From assembly GCF_000021925.1 (NCBI RefSeq), contig NC_011830.1:186001-250000 (forward strand): 64,000 nucleotides of DNA, in the 5' to 3' direction. Made by a program: the position numbers and the translations under genes. This stretch comes from Desulfitobacterium hafniense DCB-2. GTDB lineage: Bacteria; Bacillota; Desulfitobacteriia; Desulfitobacteriales; Desulfitobacteriaceae. Of this stretch, positions 51,958 to 60,567 are shown piece after piece. How positions within the stretch are numbered: position 1 is the stretch's first letter; every line of letters begins with the position of its first letter. Below the pieces are notes generated by a model that saw only the letters and a list, made by a program, of their open reading frames with translations, did not search any database and was not told the DNA's origin.

Positions 51958-52980
51958 TTGAAACAGGAAGTTCATCGTATTCAAGAAGAAACACTGGCAG
52001 AGCTTCAGCAGGTCTCGACTTTGGAAGCACTGCAGGAGCTGAAGGTTAAGGTTCTCGGCAAAAAAGGCTCCCTCACCGCTCAATTGCGGAAGATGGGCGG
52101 CTTAAGCCCGGAAGAGCGGCCGATTTTTGGTCAGGTGGTCAATGAAACGCGGGATATCTTGGAAGCGGCCTGGGTTCGTCGTGAGGAAGAGCTGTCCCAA
52201 GCGGCTATGCTGAAACAGCTGGAAGAGGAAAAGCTGGATATTAGTCTGCCTGGAGTAAGTCTGCCCCGGGGACATCAGCATCCTTTGACCAAGGTCATCG
52301 AAGAAATCGAAGAGATTTTTTTAGGGATGGGCTTCCAGATTGCTGAAGGTCCGGAGATTGAGAGTGATTATTATAATTTTGAGGCATTGAACCTGCCTAA
52401 GGATCATCCTGCCCGGGAAATGCAGGACTCTTTCTATATAACGGAAGAGATCCTTTTACGGACTCAGACTTCACCGGTTCAGATACGAACGATGGAGAAG
52501 CAGCGGCCTCAACTTCCGGTGAAGATCATCTGTCCGGGTAAAGTCTATCGGAATGATGATGATGCCACCCACTCGCCGATGTTCCATCAAGTGGAAGGAT
52601 TGATGGTGGATCGGGGGATTCGTATGTCGGATCTTAAAGGAATCCTCTTAAGCTTCTCAAGAATGATGTTTGGGGAGTCCCGGGAGATTCGCTTGCGTCC
52701 CAGTTTCTTCCCCTTCACTGAACCCAGTGCCGAGGTGGATGTATCCTGCATGCTTTGCGGCGGAGCCGGCTGCCGGATCTGTAAAGGCACCGGCTGGATT
52801 GAGATTCTGGGCTCCGGTATGGTTCATCCCAGGGTTCTGGAAATGGGCGGCTATGACTCCAAAGAATTAACAGGCTTTGCTTTTGGTATGGGTGTAGAAC
52901 GGATCGCCATGCTGAAGTACGGCATTGAAGATATGCGGCTTTTATTCGATAACGACTTGCGCTTTTTGCAGCAGTTTTAA
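51958..52980 (+). CDS. pheS: phenylalanyl-tRNA synthetase alpha subunit
   Basis: 340-aa class II catalytic subunit. N-terminal coiled coil (EVHRIQEETLAELQQVSTLEALQELKVKVLGKKG), then motif 2 KVYRNDDDATHSPMFHQVEG and motif 3 GFAFGMGVERIAMLKYGI. TTG start behind AGGAGGG. Controlled by the Phe T-box; pheT follows 12 nt later. Confidence 0.98.
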   Translation: MKQEVHRIQEETLAELQQVSTLEALQELKVKVLGKKGSLTAQLRKMGGLSPEERPIFGQVVNETRDILEAAWVRREEELSQAAMLKQLEEEKLDISLPGVSLPRGHQHPLTKVIEEIEEIFLGMGFQIAEGPEIESDYYNFEALNLPKDHPAREMQDSFYITEEILLRTQTSPVQIRTMEKQRPQLPVKIICPGKVYRNDDDATHSPMFHQVEGLMVDRGIRMSDLKGILLSFSRMMFGESREIRLRPSFFPFTEPSAEVDVSCMLCGGAGCRICKGTGWIEILGSGMVHPRVLEMGGYDSKELTGFAFGMGVERIAMLKYGIEDMRLLFDNDLRFLQQF

Positions 52981-52992
52981 GGAGGCAGGGGT

Positions 52993-55398
52993 ATGAAGGT
53001 CAGTTTGGAATGGTTACGGGAATATGTAGATATCGCTCAGACTGCTGAGGATTTAGCGGAAAGCTTAACCCGGGGCGGGATTGAGGTCGGTGGCGTTGAG
53101 TATCTGAATCAAGGGCTGGAGGCAGTCGTGGTCGGCGAAATCACCCGCATGGAACATCATCCTAATGCGGATAAGCTGTGGATCTGCGAAGTGAACCTGG
53201 GAGACAGGTCCACGACCATCGTTACAGGAGCTCAGAATCTGCTGGTCGGGGATCGGATTCCGGTGGCTTTGCCGGGAACCACGCTGCCCAACGGAGTTCA
53301 TATCGAAGTCTCGAAGCTGCGGGGAGTGGAATCTTCAGGGATGCTCTGTTCCACTGAGGAGCTTCATTTGGACTCCGGCTTAGGGGACCCGCGCAGTGAA
53401 GGCGGCATTCTTATCTTAGAGAAGGAGACTCCCTTAGGGGCAACCATGGATACCGTTCTTGGCGAAGGGGATTGCGTCCTGGATCTGGAACTCTATCCCA
53501 ACCGTCCCGATTGTTTGGGTATGGTGAATGTGGCGCGGGAGGTTGCTTCTTTGACCGGGGAAGCACTGCATCTGCCTGCATGGGCGGAGGGGTCCCAAGG
53601 CCCGGATTACCCAGGGGATCCTAAGGCCAGGATTGTTCTGGATGATCCGGGTCTGTGCCAGCGCTATGCCGGCTTAGTCGTAGAAGATGTCAACATTGAG
53701 CCTTCTCCGGAGTGGATGCAGAAACGTCTTAAAGCAGCAGGAGTGCGCCCGATCAGCAATATTGTGGATATTACCAACTACATTATGCTGGAGATGGGAC
53801 AGCCTTTGCATGCGTTTGATCGGGATGCCATCGCCGGCGCTGTCCACGTTCGCCGGGCCCGTGCTGGAGAGAAGCTGGTGACCCTTGATGATATAGAGCG
53901 GGAGCTTGATCCGGAAATGCTGCTCATTGCTGATGACGAGAAAGCCCTTGGTTTGGCAGGGGTCATGGGTGGCTTAAACAGTGAAATCACCGACTCCACC
54001 AAAAGGATCTTCGTGGAATCGGCTCATTTTTCCAGTGTCAGCATTCGCCGCACCAGCCGTCGTTTGGGACTGCGCTCAGAGGCATCCAATCGTTTTGAAA
54101 AAGGGGTTAATCCACATGGTGTAGCGGCGACCCTGGGCCGTGTAGCTGAGTTGGTTATCCAGCTGGGAGCCGGAAAACCGGTAGGGTTTGTCGAACAAGC
54201 GGGGCAGCTCCCAGAGCCTGCGGCGGTTTCCCTTACTGTGGAAAAGACCAATTCCCTTCTGGGAACGGCTCTTACTGAGGAAGAGATTACCGGGGTTCTC
54301 AAACGCTTGCGTTTTCCTTATCAAGAAAAGGATAGGGGATATGAAGTTCAGATTCCTACCTATCGTTCCGATATTACTATTGAAGAAGATTTAATTGAAG
54401 AAGTGGCCCGTTTGACAGGCTATGATCGGATTCCCACGACCTTGCCCCAAGGAGATCAGACTCAGGGACGGAGAACTCCTGAGCAGGAATTTAAGCGTAC
54501 GCTCCGCCATCTTCTGGTTGGTTTGGGTCTGAATGAGGTCATGACCTATTCCTTCACCCGCCCCGATGCCGATCGCCAGTTTGGGGATATGGATCAGGCT
54601 ATTCCGTTGCTGAATCCGCTGCGGGAAGAGTTAAGTGTGATGCGGACTGCTTTGCTTCCTAGCATTATGGAGATTGCCGCCCGGAATATCTCCCGCAGGA
54701 ACCTGGATATTCGGCTCTTCGAGATGGGCAGTATTTATAAGAGCAAGGAGCGCCCCTTGGTCAGGCTTCCTCAAGAGGAGCTGCATTTGGCCGGGGTGAT
54801 CTGGGGCAAATCCTCCCGCCATTGGCTGACCCCGGTAACGGAGTATGATTTCTATACAGTGAAAGGGATTCTGGAGGAAGTGGCTCGTGAGTTTGGTCTG
54901 GAGTTCGACTATCGGCTGCCCAATAATCAGGAGCTCACCCATCCGGGGCGTTCCGCAGATATCTACCTCAACGGGGTAAAGATCGGTCTGATGGGCGAAA
55001 TTCATCCTGCTTTAGGCAAAGAGTGGGAACTGGAAAGGGCCTTGATTTTTGAACTGGCTGTGGCTCCCATGCTGGAGGCCGGCAACCGGACCATTCGAGC
55101 TTTCTCCATACCGAAGTTTCCGGCGATGCAGCGGGATTTGGCTGTAGTGGTACCGCTGGAGGTCTCCGCCCAGGATGTTATGAAACGGATTAAGGAGCTG
55201 GGAGGAACGCTTTTGGTTCAGGTGAATATCTTCGATGTCTATACCGGCAAACCTATTCCCGAAGATCGTAAGAGCCTGGCTTTTGCGCTGAAGTATCAAG
55301 CCTTGGATCGAACTCTGAAGGACGAAGAGGTCAATGCCTTAAATCAGCAAGTTCTTGAAGGGATTGAAAAGGAATTTGGAGCTGCCTGGAGAAAATAG
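52993..55398 (+). CDS. pheT: phenylalanyl-tRNA synthetase beta subunit
   Basis: 801 aa: N-terminal EMAP-II-like tRNA-binding domain (about 39-150), B3/B4 editing domain, B5 domain, class II-like core and C-terminal FDX-ACB anticodon-binding domain (IRAFSIPKFPAMQRDLAVVV). Forms the alpha2-beta2 enzyme with PheS. SD GGAGGCAGGGGT. Confidence 0.98.
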   Translation: MKVSLEWLREYVDIAQTAEDLAESLTRGGIEVGGVEYLNQGLEAVVVGEITRMEHHPNADKLWICEVNLGDRSTTIVTGAQNLLVGDRIPVALPGTTLPNGVHIEVSKLRGVESSGMLCSTEELHLDSGLGDPRSEGGILILEKETPLGATMDTVLGEGDCVLDLELYPNRPDCLGMVNVAREVASLTGEALHLPAWAEGSQGPDYPGDPKARIVLDDPGLCQRYAGLVVEDVNIEPSPEWMQKRLKAAGVRPISNIVDITNYIMLEMGQPLHAFDRDAIAGAVHVRRARAGEKLVTLDDIERELDPEMLLIADDEKALGLAGVMGGLNSEITDSTKRIFVESAHFSSVSIRRTSRRLGLRSEASNRFEKGVNPHGVAATLGRVAELVIQLGAGKPVGFVEQAGQLPEPAAVSLTVEKTNSLLGTALTEEEITGVLKRLRFPYQEKDRGYEVQIPTYRSDITIEEDLIEEVARLTGYDRIPTTLPQGDQTQGRRTPEQEFKRTLRHLLVGLGLNEVMTYSFTRPDADRQFGDMDQAIPLLNPLREELSVMRTALLPSIMEIAARNISRRNLDIRLFEMGSIYKSKERPLVRLPQEELHLAGVIWGKSSRHWLTPVTEYDFYTVKGILEEVAREFGLEFDYRLPNNQELTHPGRSADIYLNGVKIGLMGEIHPALGKEWELERALIFELAVAPMLEAGNRTIRAFSIPKFPAMQRDLAVVVPLEVSAQDVMKRIKELGGTLLVQVNIFDVYTGKPIPEDRKSLAFALKYQALDRTLKDEEVNALNQQVLEGIEKEFGAAWRK

Positions 55399-55420
55399 TA
55401 TAGTATCTGGGGGGTGTCAT

Positions 55421-55678
55421 ATGGCTGAAGAAAATGAAAAGGTCATTGTTGAGATATTTGGGGAAAAACATGTGATTCGCGGACAGGAAAGCCCGGAGCA
55501 TATCCTGAAGGTTGCCCGTGAAGTAGATAAAAAGATGCGTCTCATTGCCCAACGGACACCGCGCTTAGCCATTCATCAAATCGCCATTCTGGCCGCGCTG
55601 AATCTAGCCGACGAGTTGGAAAAAATCAAGGAAGAACAAGAAACTCTCATGCAGCTCATTGAAGCGCAAGAAGAATAA
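55421..55678 (+). CDS. zapA: cell division protein ZapA
   Basis: 85-aa ZapA-type protein: VIVEIFGEKHVIRGQESPEHILKVAREVDKKM and IHQIAILAALNLADEL, followed by a charged coiled coil. It bundles FtsZ. SD GGGGGTG before ATG at 55421; the longer frame overlaps pheT. The pheT-zapA neighbourhood is common in Firmicutes. Confidence 0.88.
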   Translation: MAEENEKVIVEIFGEKHVIRGQESPEHILKVAREVDKKMRLIAQRTPRLAIHQIAILAALNLADELEKIKEEQETLMQLIEAQEE

Positions 55679-55691
55679 GGAGATCAGAGAG

Positions 55692-55721
55692 AAAGGGGAC
55701 TGGCGCGACAGTCCCCTTTTT
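55692..55721 (+). terminator. terminator after zapA
   Basis: AAAGGGGACTG pairs with CAGTCCCCTTTTT. Confidence 0.88.
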
Positions 55722-55748
55722 GGCTGGGTAGATACCCTGGGCAAGGGT

Positions 55749-55804
55749 TATTGACATATGCCTGAAACTAAGATATTATTTCCTATAAAGGGCATATGTC
55801 AATA
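55749..55804. promoter_or_regulatory. symmetric promoter/operator region before the NifX-type gene
   Basis: TATTGACATATGCC (55749-55762) is repeated as its exact complement GGCATATGTCAATA (55791-55804). The left arm supplies -35 TTGACA, 17 nt before TATTAT (55774-55779); the right arm gives a -35 on the other strand. It looks like a promoter with two dyad half-sites. Confidence 0.65.
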
Positions 55805-55849
55805 ATGACTTATCTTGCTCTCAGTTGAAGTACATGGAGGTAGGAATGT

Positions 55850-56212
55850 ATGAAAATAGCCTTGCCCTCTCGCCAGAACAGGATTGATGACCACTTTGGC
55901 CATTGTGAGTATTTCACAGTGTTCTCTGTCGATGAAGGAAAGAAAGAACTGGTGGATCAAGAAACAGTCTCTTCTCCCGTGGGATGTGGCTGTAAATCCA
56001 ACATTGCCCAAACACTTGCTGAAATGGGTGTAACACTCATGTTAGCCGGCAATATGGGTGAGGGTGCCGTTAGGGTACTGAGCAACTCGGGCATTTCCGT
56101 AATACGGGGATGTTCAGGAGAAGTTAAATCGGTAGCACAGCAATGGCTTGAAGGGACATTGGAAGACTCTGGAGACTCTTGCCATGAACACGAGCACAGC
56201 TGTCAGCATTAA
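55850..56212 (+). CDS. NifX/NifB-type dinitrogenase cofactor domain protein
   Basis: 120 aa of the NifX/NafY/NifB C-terminal-domain family (MKIALPSRQNRIDDHFGHCEYFTVFSVDE, VGCGCKSNIAQTLAEMGVTLMLAGNMGEGA). It ends in a Cys/His-rich tail (DSCHEHEHSCQH) that could bind metal. Many such stand-alone proteins exist outside nitrogen fixation, and no nif genes are nearby, so the role is open. Upstream symmetric promoter suggests specific regulation. Confidence 0.85.
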   Translation: MKIALPSRQNRIDDHFGHCEYFTVFSVDEGKKELVDQETVSSPVGCGCKSNIAQTLAEMGVTLMLAGNMGEGAVRVLSNSGISVIRGCSGEVKSVAQQWLEGTLEDSGDSCHEHEHSCQH

Positions 56213-56243
56213 AAGGACCTGGCAAAGGGTCTGGTACCTCATG

Positions 56244-56276
56244 AAAGCGTAATTTTAAAGAGTTACGCTTTTTTTG
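56244..56276 (+). terminator. terminator after the NifX-type gene
   Basis: AAAGCGTAA pairs with TTACGCTTT, followed by a T-run. Confidence 0.85.
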
Positions 56277-56300
56277 CCCTGAAAAGGGAGCCTGAAGAAC

Positions 56301-56338
56301 AAAAAAGAAGAAGAACCAGACCTGCTGATTCTTCTTCA
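56301..56338 (-). terminator. terminator of the flavoprotein/cytochrome operon
   Basis: On the minus strand, GAAGAAGAA pairs with TTCTTCTTC, followed by six Ts. Confidence 0.75.
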
Positions 56339-56355
56339 TGTCAAATCACTGTCGC

Positions 56356-56736
56356 TTATTTGTGTTTCTTAAAGGCGAAGAGATATACCGCAAGCAATAG
56401 AAGAACAACAACACCGACGATTAACGCCGGACTCACCGCACCTGTTGTATCCGCAGAATCCGGCTGCTCCTTGGCAACCTGCGGGGATTCCTGTGCAGGT
56501 TCTTGGGGTGACGGAGTCGGCTGCACAGGTGCCGGAGCTGGTGGCGCTGGCTCCGGCTCAGTGGCCGGTTCGCCGGAGCCGCCATGTTCCCCTTCCTCAT
56601 GGCAGGGAGTACAGGTTACACCGTCTTCACTCATATCCGGATAGGCGTTGGTGGTGGCGGCATTGAAGAAAATCCCCAAGGAAAGTCCTAAGAATAAGGT
56701 CATAAGCAAGAGAAATCTGCTTGTTTTTTTGTTCAT
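56356..56736 (-). CDS. small monoheme cytochrome c with C-terminal membrane anchor
   Basis: 126 aa: signal peptide (FLLLMTLFLGLSLGIFFNAATTNA), one heme motif CTPCH, a long Pro/Glu-rich linker (EPATEPEPAPPAPAPVQPT in part), and a C-terminal membrane helix (VSPALIVGVVVLLLLAVYLFAF). It follows the flavoprotein gene by 35 nt. It likely passes electrons from the membrane to the exported flavoprotein. The tethered layout, like a small swinging arm, is unusual. Confidence 0.8.
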   Translation of the reverse strand: MNKKTSRFLLLMTLFLGLSLGIFFNAATTNAYPDMSEDGVTCTPCHEEGEHGGSGEPATEPEPAPPAPAPVQPTPSPQEPAQESPQVAKEQPDSADTTGAVSPALIVGVVVLLLLAVYLFAFKKHK

Positions 56737-56771
56737 TTATCTTACCCCTCTGATTGCTCTAAGCGCCAAAT

Positions 56772-58391
56772 TTATATTTGTTTTCCCGCCAGCCAGCCAA
56801 AGGTGCCGGCCAGAGCGATACTTCCGGTATAGATGCTTCTCATAACGCCGCCGGCTGCCGGAGGAACGGCATAGAGGCCTGGGATAGGCTGCTTCTGGTG
56901 ATCAAGGACCTGTACGTTTTCATTGATAGCCAATCCGCCGAAGTTGCAATAGATTTGTCCTGTGACCGGTACGCCATAGAAGGGCGGGGTGCTGATTTTA
57001 TTCAGGTTATATTCTCTGGGTACTTCCAGTTCCATGGTCGTCCCCTTATCAATAGCTGCATTGTACTCTCGGATGGTTTTCAACAAGTTGGCCTTATAGA
57101 CACCGGCCTTTTCCATATTCGCGGCAAATTCCTCCAAAGTGGCCCCTTCGATTACTTTTACGCCTTCGTCCTTAATAATTTTCATCATAGCGCTTGTGCT
57201 GGGGTTGGCGTCATACATGGCCTGGTCGCCGATGACAAAGGCCATCCCTTCAGGCTGAACGAGAACCGCATCGGTGAGGCGGGGATATTTGGAGTCGATA
57301 GGATGGGCTTCATCCTTAAAGCGCTTGCCGTTGAGATTAACGACGATAGCGGGAACCAATTCCGGCAGGACTGTGCCGGTTCCGAACCAGGGAGGATTAG
57401 GCCGTCCTTTATTGATACCGGCCATGCTGTTGGGATCGGTTTCGATTATTTTTTCATAAGCTGCCGGATCATCCGTAACTGCGTTATTATGGGTGACACA
57501 GACCAGGGTTCCCGACCAGGTGCTTAGGCCTTCACTAAGCATGGCTCCGACTCCCTGGCCCATCCTTAGACCGTCTCCTGTTGCGTAAGGGACGCCCATG
57601 ACTTTGGTTCTGTAGGCATAAGGCCCTACAAACTGGGTCAGCAAACCTTTGTTGGCGAAGAAGTTTCCGGTGGCCAGAATAACTGCGCCTGCTTTGACAT
57701 ATTTCGGTTCTTCCCCTTGGGTGACGATCTTTAAGCCTACGACTTTTTCGCCGTCCGTGATCAGGTTAAGACCTCTTGTTTTCAGCAGGACGGTACCGCC
57801 TTTGGCTTTTACATAGTCCTCAATGGCCTTAAAATAATTCCGCAGACCGGCATAGCCTTTGTCTTCCTTTGTTCCCATCTTCCACTCTTTGTCACCAATG
57901 GAGTTGGGTACCTTATCCTGAGGGCGTCCGTTGGGCCCGGCCTGGGGGCCCATGATATAGACAGGCGCGCCTACCGTATTTTGAACCCAGGGCATGAATT
58001 CTCCCTTAAAGGTTTCAAAGAAGAGCTTGCCCAGGACAGGATCATGAAGCCCTTCGCTGTACTCCATATATTCTTCATAGGTTTGGGTGCCGAAGGTATG
58101 GAGAATCCCGCCGGACCAAGCCGAGCCGCCGCCGACAATGCCGCTGATCTCCACCAGCAGTACCTTTTTCCCTCTTTCCGCTGCTGTAGCTGCTGCGCAG
58201 AGGCCGCCGTGTCCGCCGCCGACCACCACAGCATCCACTTCATAATCCCAGCTTCTGCCGGCAGGGGAAGCATCGGAGTTGGGTTTAACGGTTTCAGGGG
58301 TGCCGCAGGCCGTCAGCATACTTGCTCCGGCTAGAGCAGCCGCACCAACGGTTGCCTTTTTCAAGAAATTTCTTCGGTTCATGTTTTCCAT
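56772..58391 (-). CDS. Tat-exported fumarate-reductase-like flavoprotein
   Basis: 539 aa. Signal NRRNFLKKATVGAAALAGASMLTACG combines a twin arginine and a lipobox-like Cys, so it may be an exported lipoprotein. FAD motif VVVGGGHGGLCAAATAAERGKKVLLVE and the family's C-terminal YCNFGGLAINENVQVLD and GSIALAGTFGWLAG are those of flavocytochrome c/fumarate reductases and 3-oxosteroid-dehydrogenase relatives. Natural acceptor unknown; such paralogues reduce fumarate, urocanate or methacrylate in different organisms. SD GAGGAGGAG. Divergent from a LysR regulator. Confidence 0.87.
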   Translation of the reverse strand: MENMNRRNFLKKATVGAAALAGASMLTACGTPETVKPNSDASPAGRSWDYEVDAVVVGGGHGGLCAAATAAERGKKVLLVEISGIVGGGSAWSGGILHTFGTQTYEEYMEYSEGLHDPVLGKLFFETFKGEFMPWVQNTVGAPVYIMGPQAGPNGRPQDKVPNSIGDKEWKMGTKEDKGYAGLRNYFKAIEDYVKAKGGTVLLKTRGLNLITDGEKVVGLKIVTQGEEPKYVKAGAVILATGNFFANKGLLTQFVGPYAYRTKVMGVPYATGDGLRMGQGVGAMLSEGLSTWSGTLVCVTHNNAVTDDPAAYEKIIETDPNSMAGINKGRPNPPWFGTGTVLPELVPAIVVNLNGKRFKDEAHPIDSKYPRLTDAVLVQPEGMAFVIGDQAMYDANPSTSAMMKIIKDEGVKVIEGATLEEFAANMEKAGVYKANLLKTIREYNAAIDKGTTMELEVPREYNLNKISTPPFYGVPVTGQIYCNFGGLAINENVQVLDHQKQPIPGLYAVPPAAGGVMRSIYTGSIALAGTFGWLAGKQI

Positions 58392-58545
58392 GTTTTCTCC
58401 TCCTCATTTGATTTGTTGATGCCATTATAAGAATCGAGTATGCTTGTATTATCTCGGAGGGAATCCGGAAATTCCAACAAAGAATCCTTAGGCCGCCTTT
58501 AAGAAAATTTTGTGATAGAAATTACAAGTATAGGGGCGTTGTACA

Positions 58546-59487
58546 ATGCGTCTTGAACAAATGGAATACCTCATCAGCCTGGCTGAGACCGGTTCCATCA
58601 CCCAGACAGCGAAATATTTCTTTATGTCTCAGCAGGGAATCAGTTATTCAATTCAGCAGCTGGAAAAGGAACTGGATGTGAAAATACTCCACAATCACAG
58701 GAACCGGGTTACCTTCACTGCGGCAGGAGAGTGCGTTCTGGTCAGGGCCAGAGATTTCGTGAAGCAATACCAGGAGTTGCAGGAAGAATTGCAGTCTTTT
58801 CAGAAAGACAAAACTCCTTCTTATAAAGCAAGATTATTTCTCTATATCGATCCCTTTATGGCCAACACGTTCCTGCCCAGGATATTGAAAAAACTGCACA
58901 AGCAATCCAAAATCAAACTGGCTACCAAAGAACAGAACCTGACCCTTCTTTTGCAAACCCTTTCCGATCCTTCGGAAGTGGATGGAATTGGGCTGGTGGG
59001 CTTGACAGAACATTATACTACGGAGCAGTTCAAGCAAAAATTTGATTTTGAACCGATTCATAGTTGTCATCTGCAGGTCCTCGTCTCGGAAACTTCTCCC
59101 CTGGCCAAGCTTCCTGCCCTCAGTTTTGAGGAAATAGCCCAATACCCCATCTGCCTTTTTGCCTCCGATTATAATAGTGAGGAAGTCGGTAAGGACTTAT
59201 TCTTTGGTCGTACCGTCAAAAATCTGAGCGTCATTCTTCAGACAACCAATGTTGACATGTATCGGGATATGGTAAATAAAAATATCGCCATCGGTTTAAC
59301 CACGGATTATCTGGAGTCGTTTTTCCATAAGTCCAGTCTGACAGGAATTCCGCTCAAAGAGCCGATTCAATTCCATGTTGGTTTTATTCGCCGGAAAGGC
59401 AGGCCGTTTTCCGTCATGGATGAGGAATTTATGGCGATTGCCAAAGATGTACTGAACTCTCAGCTTGCTAAAAAAGTTAGCCAGTGA
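58546..59487 (+). CDS. LysR family transcriptional regulator
   Basis: 313 aa with N-terminal helix-turn-helix (MRLEQMEYLISLAETGSITQTAKYFFMSQQGISYSIQQLEKELDV) and a C-terminal substrate-binding domain. Divergent from the flavoprotein gene across a 154-nt gap, the standard position for a LysR activator of that gene. The inducer is presumably the flavoprotein's substrate. Confidence 0.92.
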   Translation: MRLEQMEYLISLAETGSITQTAKYFFMSQQGISYSIQQLEKELDVKILHNHRNRVTFTAAGECVLVRARDFVKQYQELQEELQSFQKDKTPSYKARLFLYIDPFMANTFLPRILKKLHKQSKIKLATKEQNLTLLLQTLSDPSEVDGIGLVGLTEHYTTEQFKQKFDFEPIHSCHLQVLVSETSPLAKLPALSFEEIAQYPICLFASDYNSEEVGKDLFFGRTVKNLSVILQTTNVDMYRDMVNKNIAIGLTTDYLESFFHKSSLTGIPLKEPIQFHVGFIRRKGRPFSVMDEEFMAIAKDVLNSQLAKKVSQ

Positions 59488-59534
59488 GGGCATCCCGGCT
59501 TTTAATATTCACGGAGAGCTGGCGTTTTGGATGG

Positions 59535-59554
59535 TTTTTGGATACACTAAAAAG
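59535..59554 (+). repeat. 20-bp box, copy 1
   Basis: TTTTTGGATACACTAAAAAG, identical to 61792-61811. Located 65 nt before the MerR-family gene; TTTTGG could be a -35. Confidence 0.7.
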
Positions 59555-59618
59555 GATGCATTGATTAGAAAGAGCCTAGATCTCACCTGATAAGGTACGA
59601 TCCAACAGCGGAGGAGCA

Positions 59619-60449
59619 ATGAAAGAGCAGTATTATTCCATTGGTCAAGTAGCCAAACTCTCGAATATTTCGATCCCAACCTTGCGCTATTATGATCAGA
59701 TTGATTTATACAAACCGGCTCATGTGGACACATTGACTAGTTACCGTTATTACAAGGAATCTCAATTGTATATATTGGATATGATTAAATCCCTTAAATA
59801 CATCGGCACCCCACTGACAGACATAAAAACCGTTTTGAATTATACTCCGGCTGAGCTCTTTTGCTTCCTTGAGCATCAGGAGGATGTTATCGAGGGCAAA
59901 ATACAAGGGCTGCAGGAAATCCATAAGAATCTGCAGCAAACGAAGAAGCAGCTCCAACAGCAAATGAAGACGGCCTTGGCTACGGATGTTTTTGAGAAAA
60001 CCGAAGATCTGCAGATATTCACATTGCCTGTCGAAAATTATGCTCCCCAATCTATTCCTAATGATTGTTACGGTGAACTGATTAAGTTGGTGGAAGCGGA
60101 AGGCAGTAGAATAAGCAGCCATTACGGCTGCATATACCCTCTTCTCGACTATAATTCGATGGATGAAGTTCGATGTACTCATATATTCACCCCATTAATG
60201 ACCGATCGGTTGAACAGTCATCCTGCCTATAGGAGGAATATCCGCCTGATTTCGGAAAGCCGCTTTATAGGCATTGCTTTTCAGTATCATCCTGATCGGT
60301 ATATAGAGCATTATCAGCGGCTATACCATTATATTCGCAGTAAGGAACTTCCTGTAGCCGATCATGTTTATGATCTGTTCACGCCAACAAGGTACTCTCA
60401 GCACAAGGAAGAAGAATTCATGGTTGAATTAAAGGTACAATTGCTTTAA
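59619..60449 (+). CDS. MerR family regulator with effector-binding domain (BmrR-like)
   Basis: 276 aa: N-terminal MerR DNA-binding domain (YYSIGQVAKLSNISIPTLRYYDQIDLYKP), a long coiled coil (about 85-120) and a C-terminal GyrI/BmrR-type ligand-binding domain. BmrR-like proteins sense hydrophobic cations and switch on multidrug pumps. The downstream MFS gene has a 19-bp-spacer promoter with a dyad, the standard MerR target. Confidence 0.88.
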   Translation: MKEQYYSIGQVAKLSNISIPTLRYYDQIDLYKPAHVDTLTSYRYYKESQLYILDMIKSLKYIGTPLTDIKTVLNYTPAELFCFLEHQEDVIEGKIQGLQEIHKNLQQTKKQLQQQMKTALATDVFEKTEDLQIFTLPVENYAPQSIPNDCYGELIKLVEAEGSRISSHYGCIYPLLDYNSMDEVRCTHIFTPLMTDRLNSHPAYRRNIRLISESRFIGIAFQYHPDRYIEHYQRLYHYIRSKELPVADHVYDLFTPTRYSQHKEEEFMVELKVQLL

Positions 60450-60482
60450 GGAAAGACAATTGAAAAATAGTAAAAGTTCTTA

Positions 60483-60513
60483 TTGACCCTCTAGTTGCTG
60501 GAGGGTTTATATT
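60483..60513 (+). promoter_or_regulatory. MerR-type promoter of the MFS gene
   Basis: -35 TTGACC (60483-60488) and -10 TATATT (60508-60513) are separated by 19 bp, and ACCCTC (60486-60491)/GAGGGT (60501-60506) form a dyad inside. Long-spacer promoters of this kind need a MerR activator to untwist DNA. Confidence 0.82.
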
Positions 60514-60567
60514 ATTGAGCATGGGCAGAGATTTTCTGCATGTAATTATTGAGGAGAAAGATACAGC

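Noticed and set aside
56778..57527. 249-aa plus-strand open frame
   Set aside because: Antisense shadow of the flavoprotein gene, with no SD.
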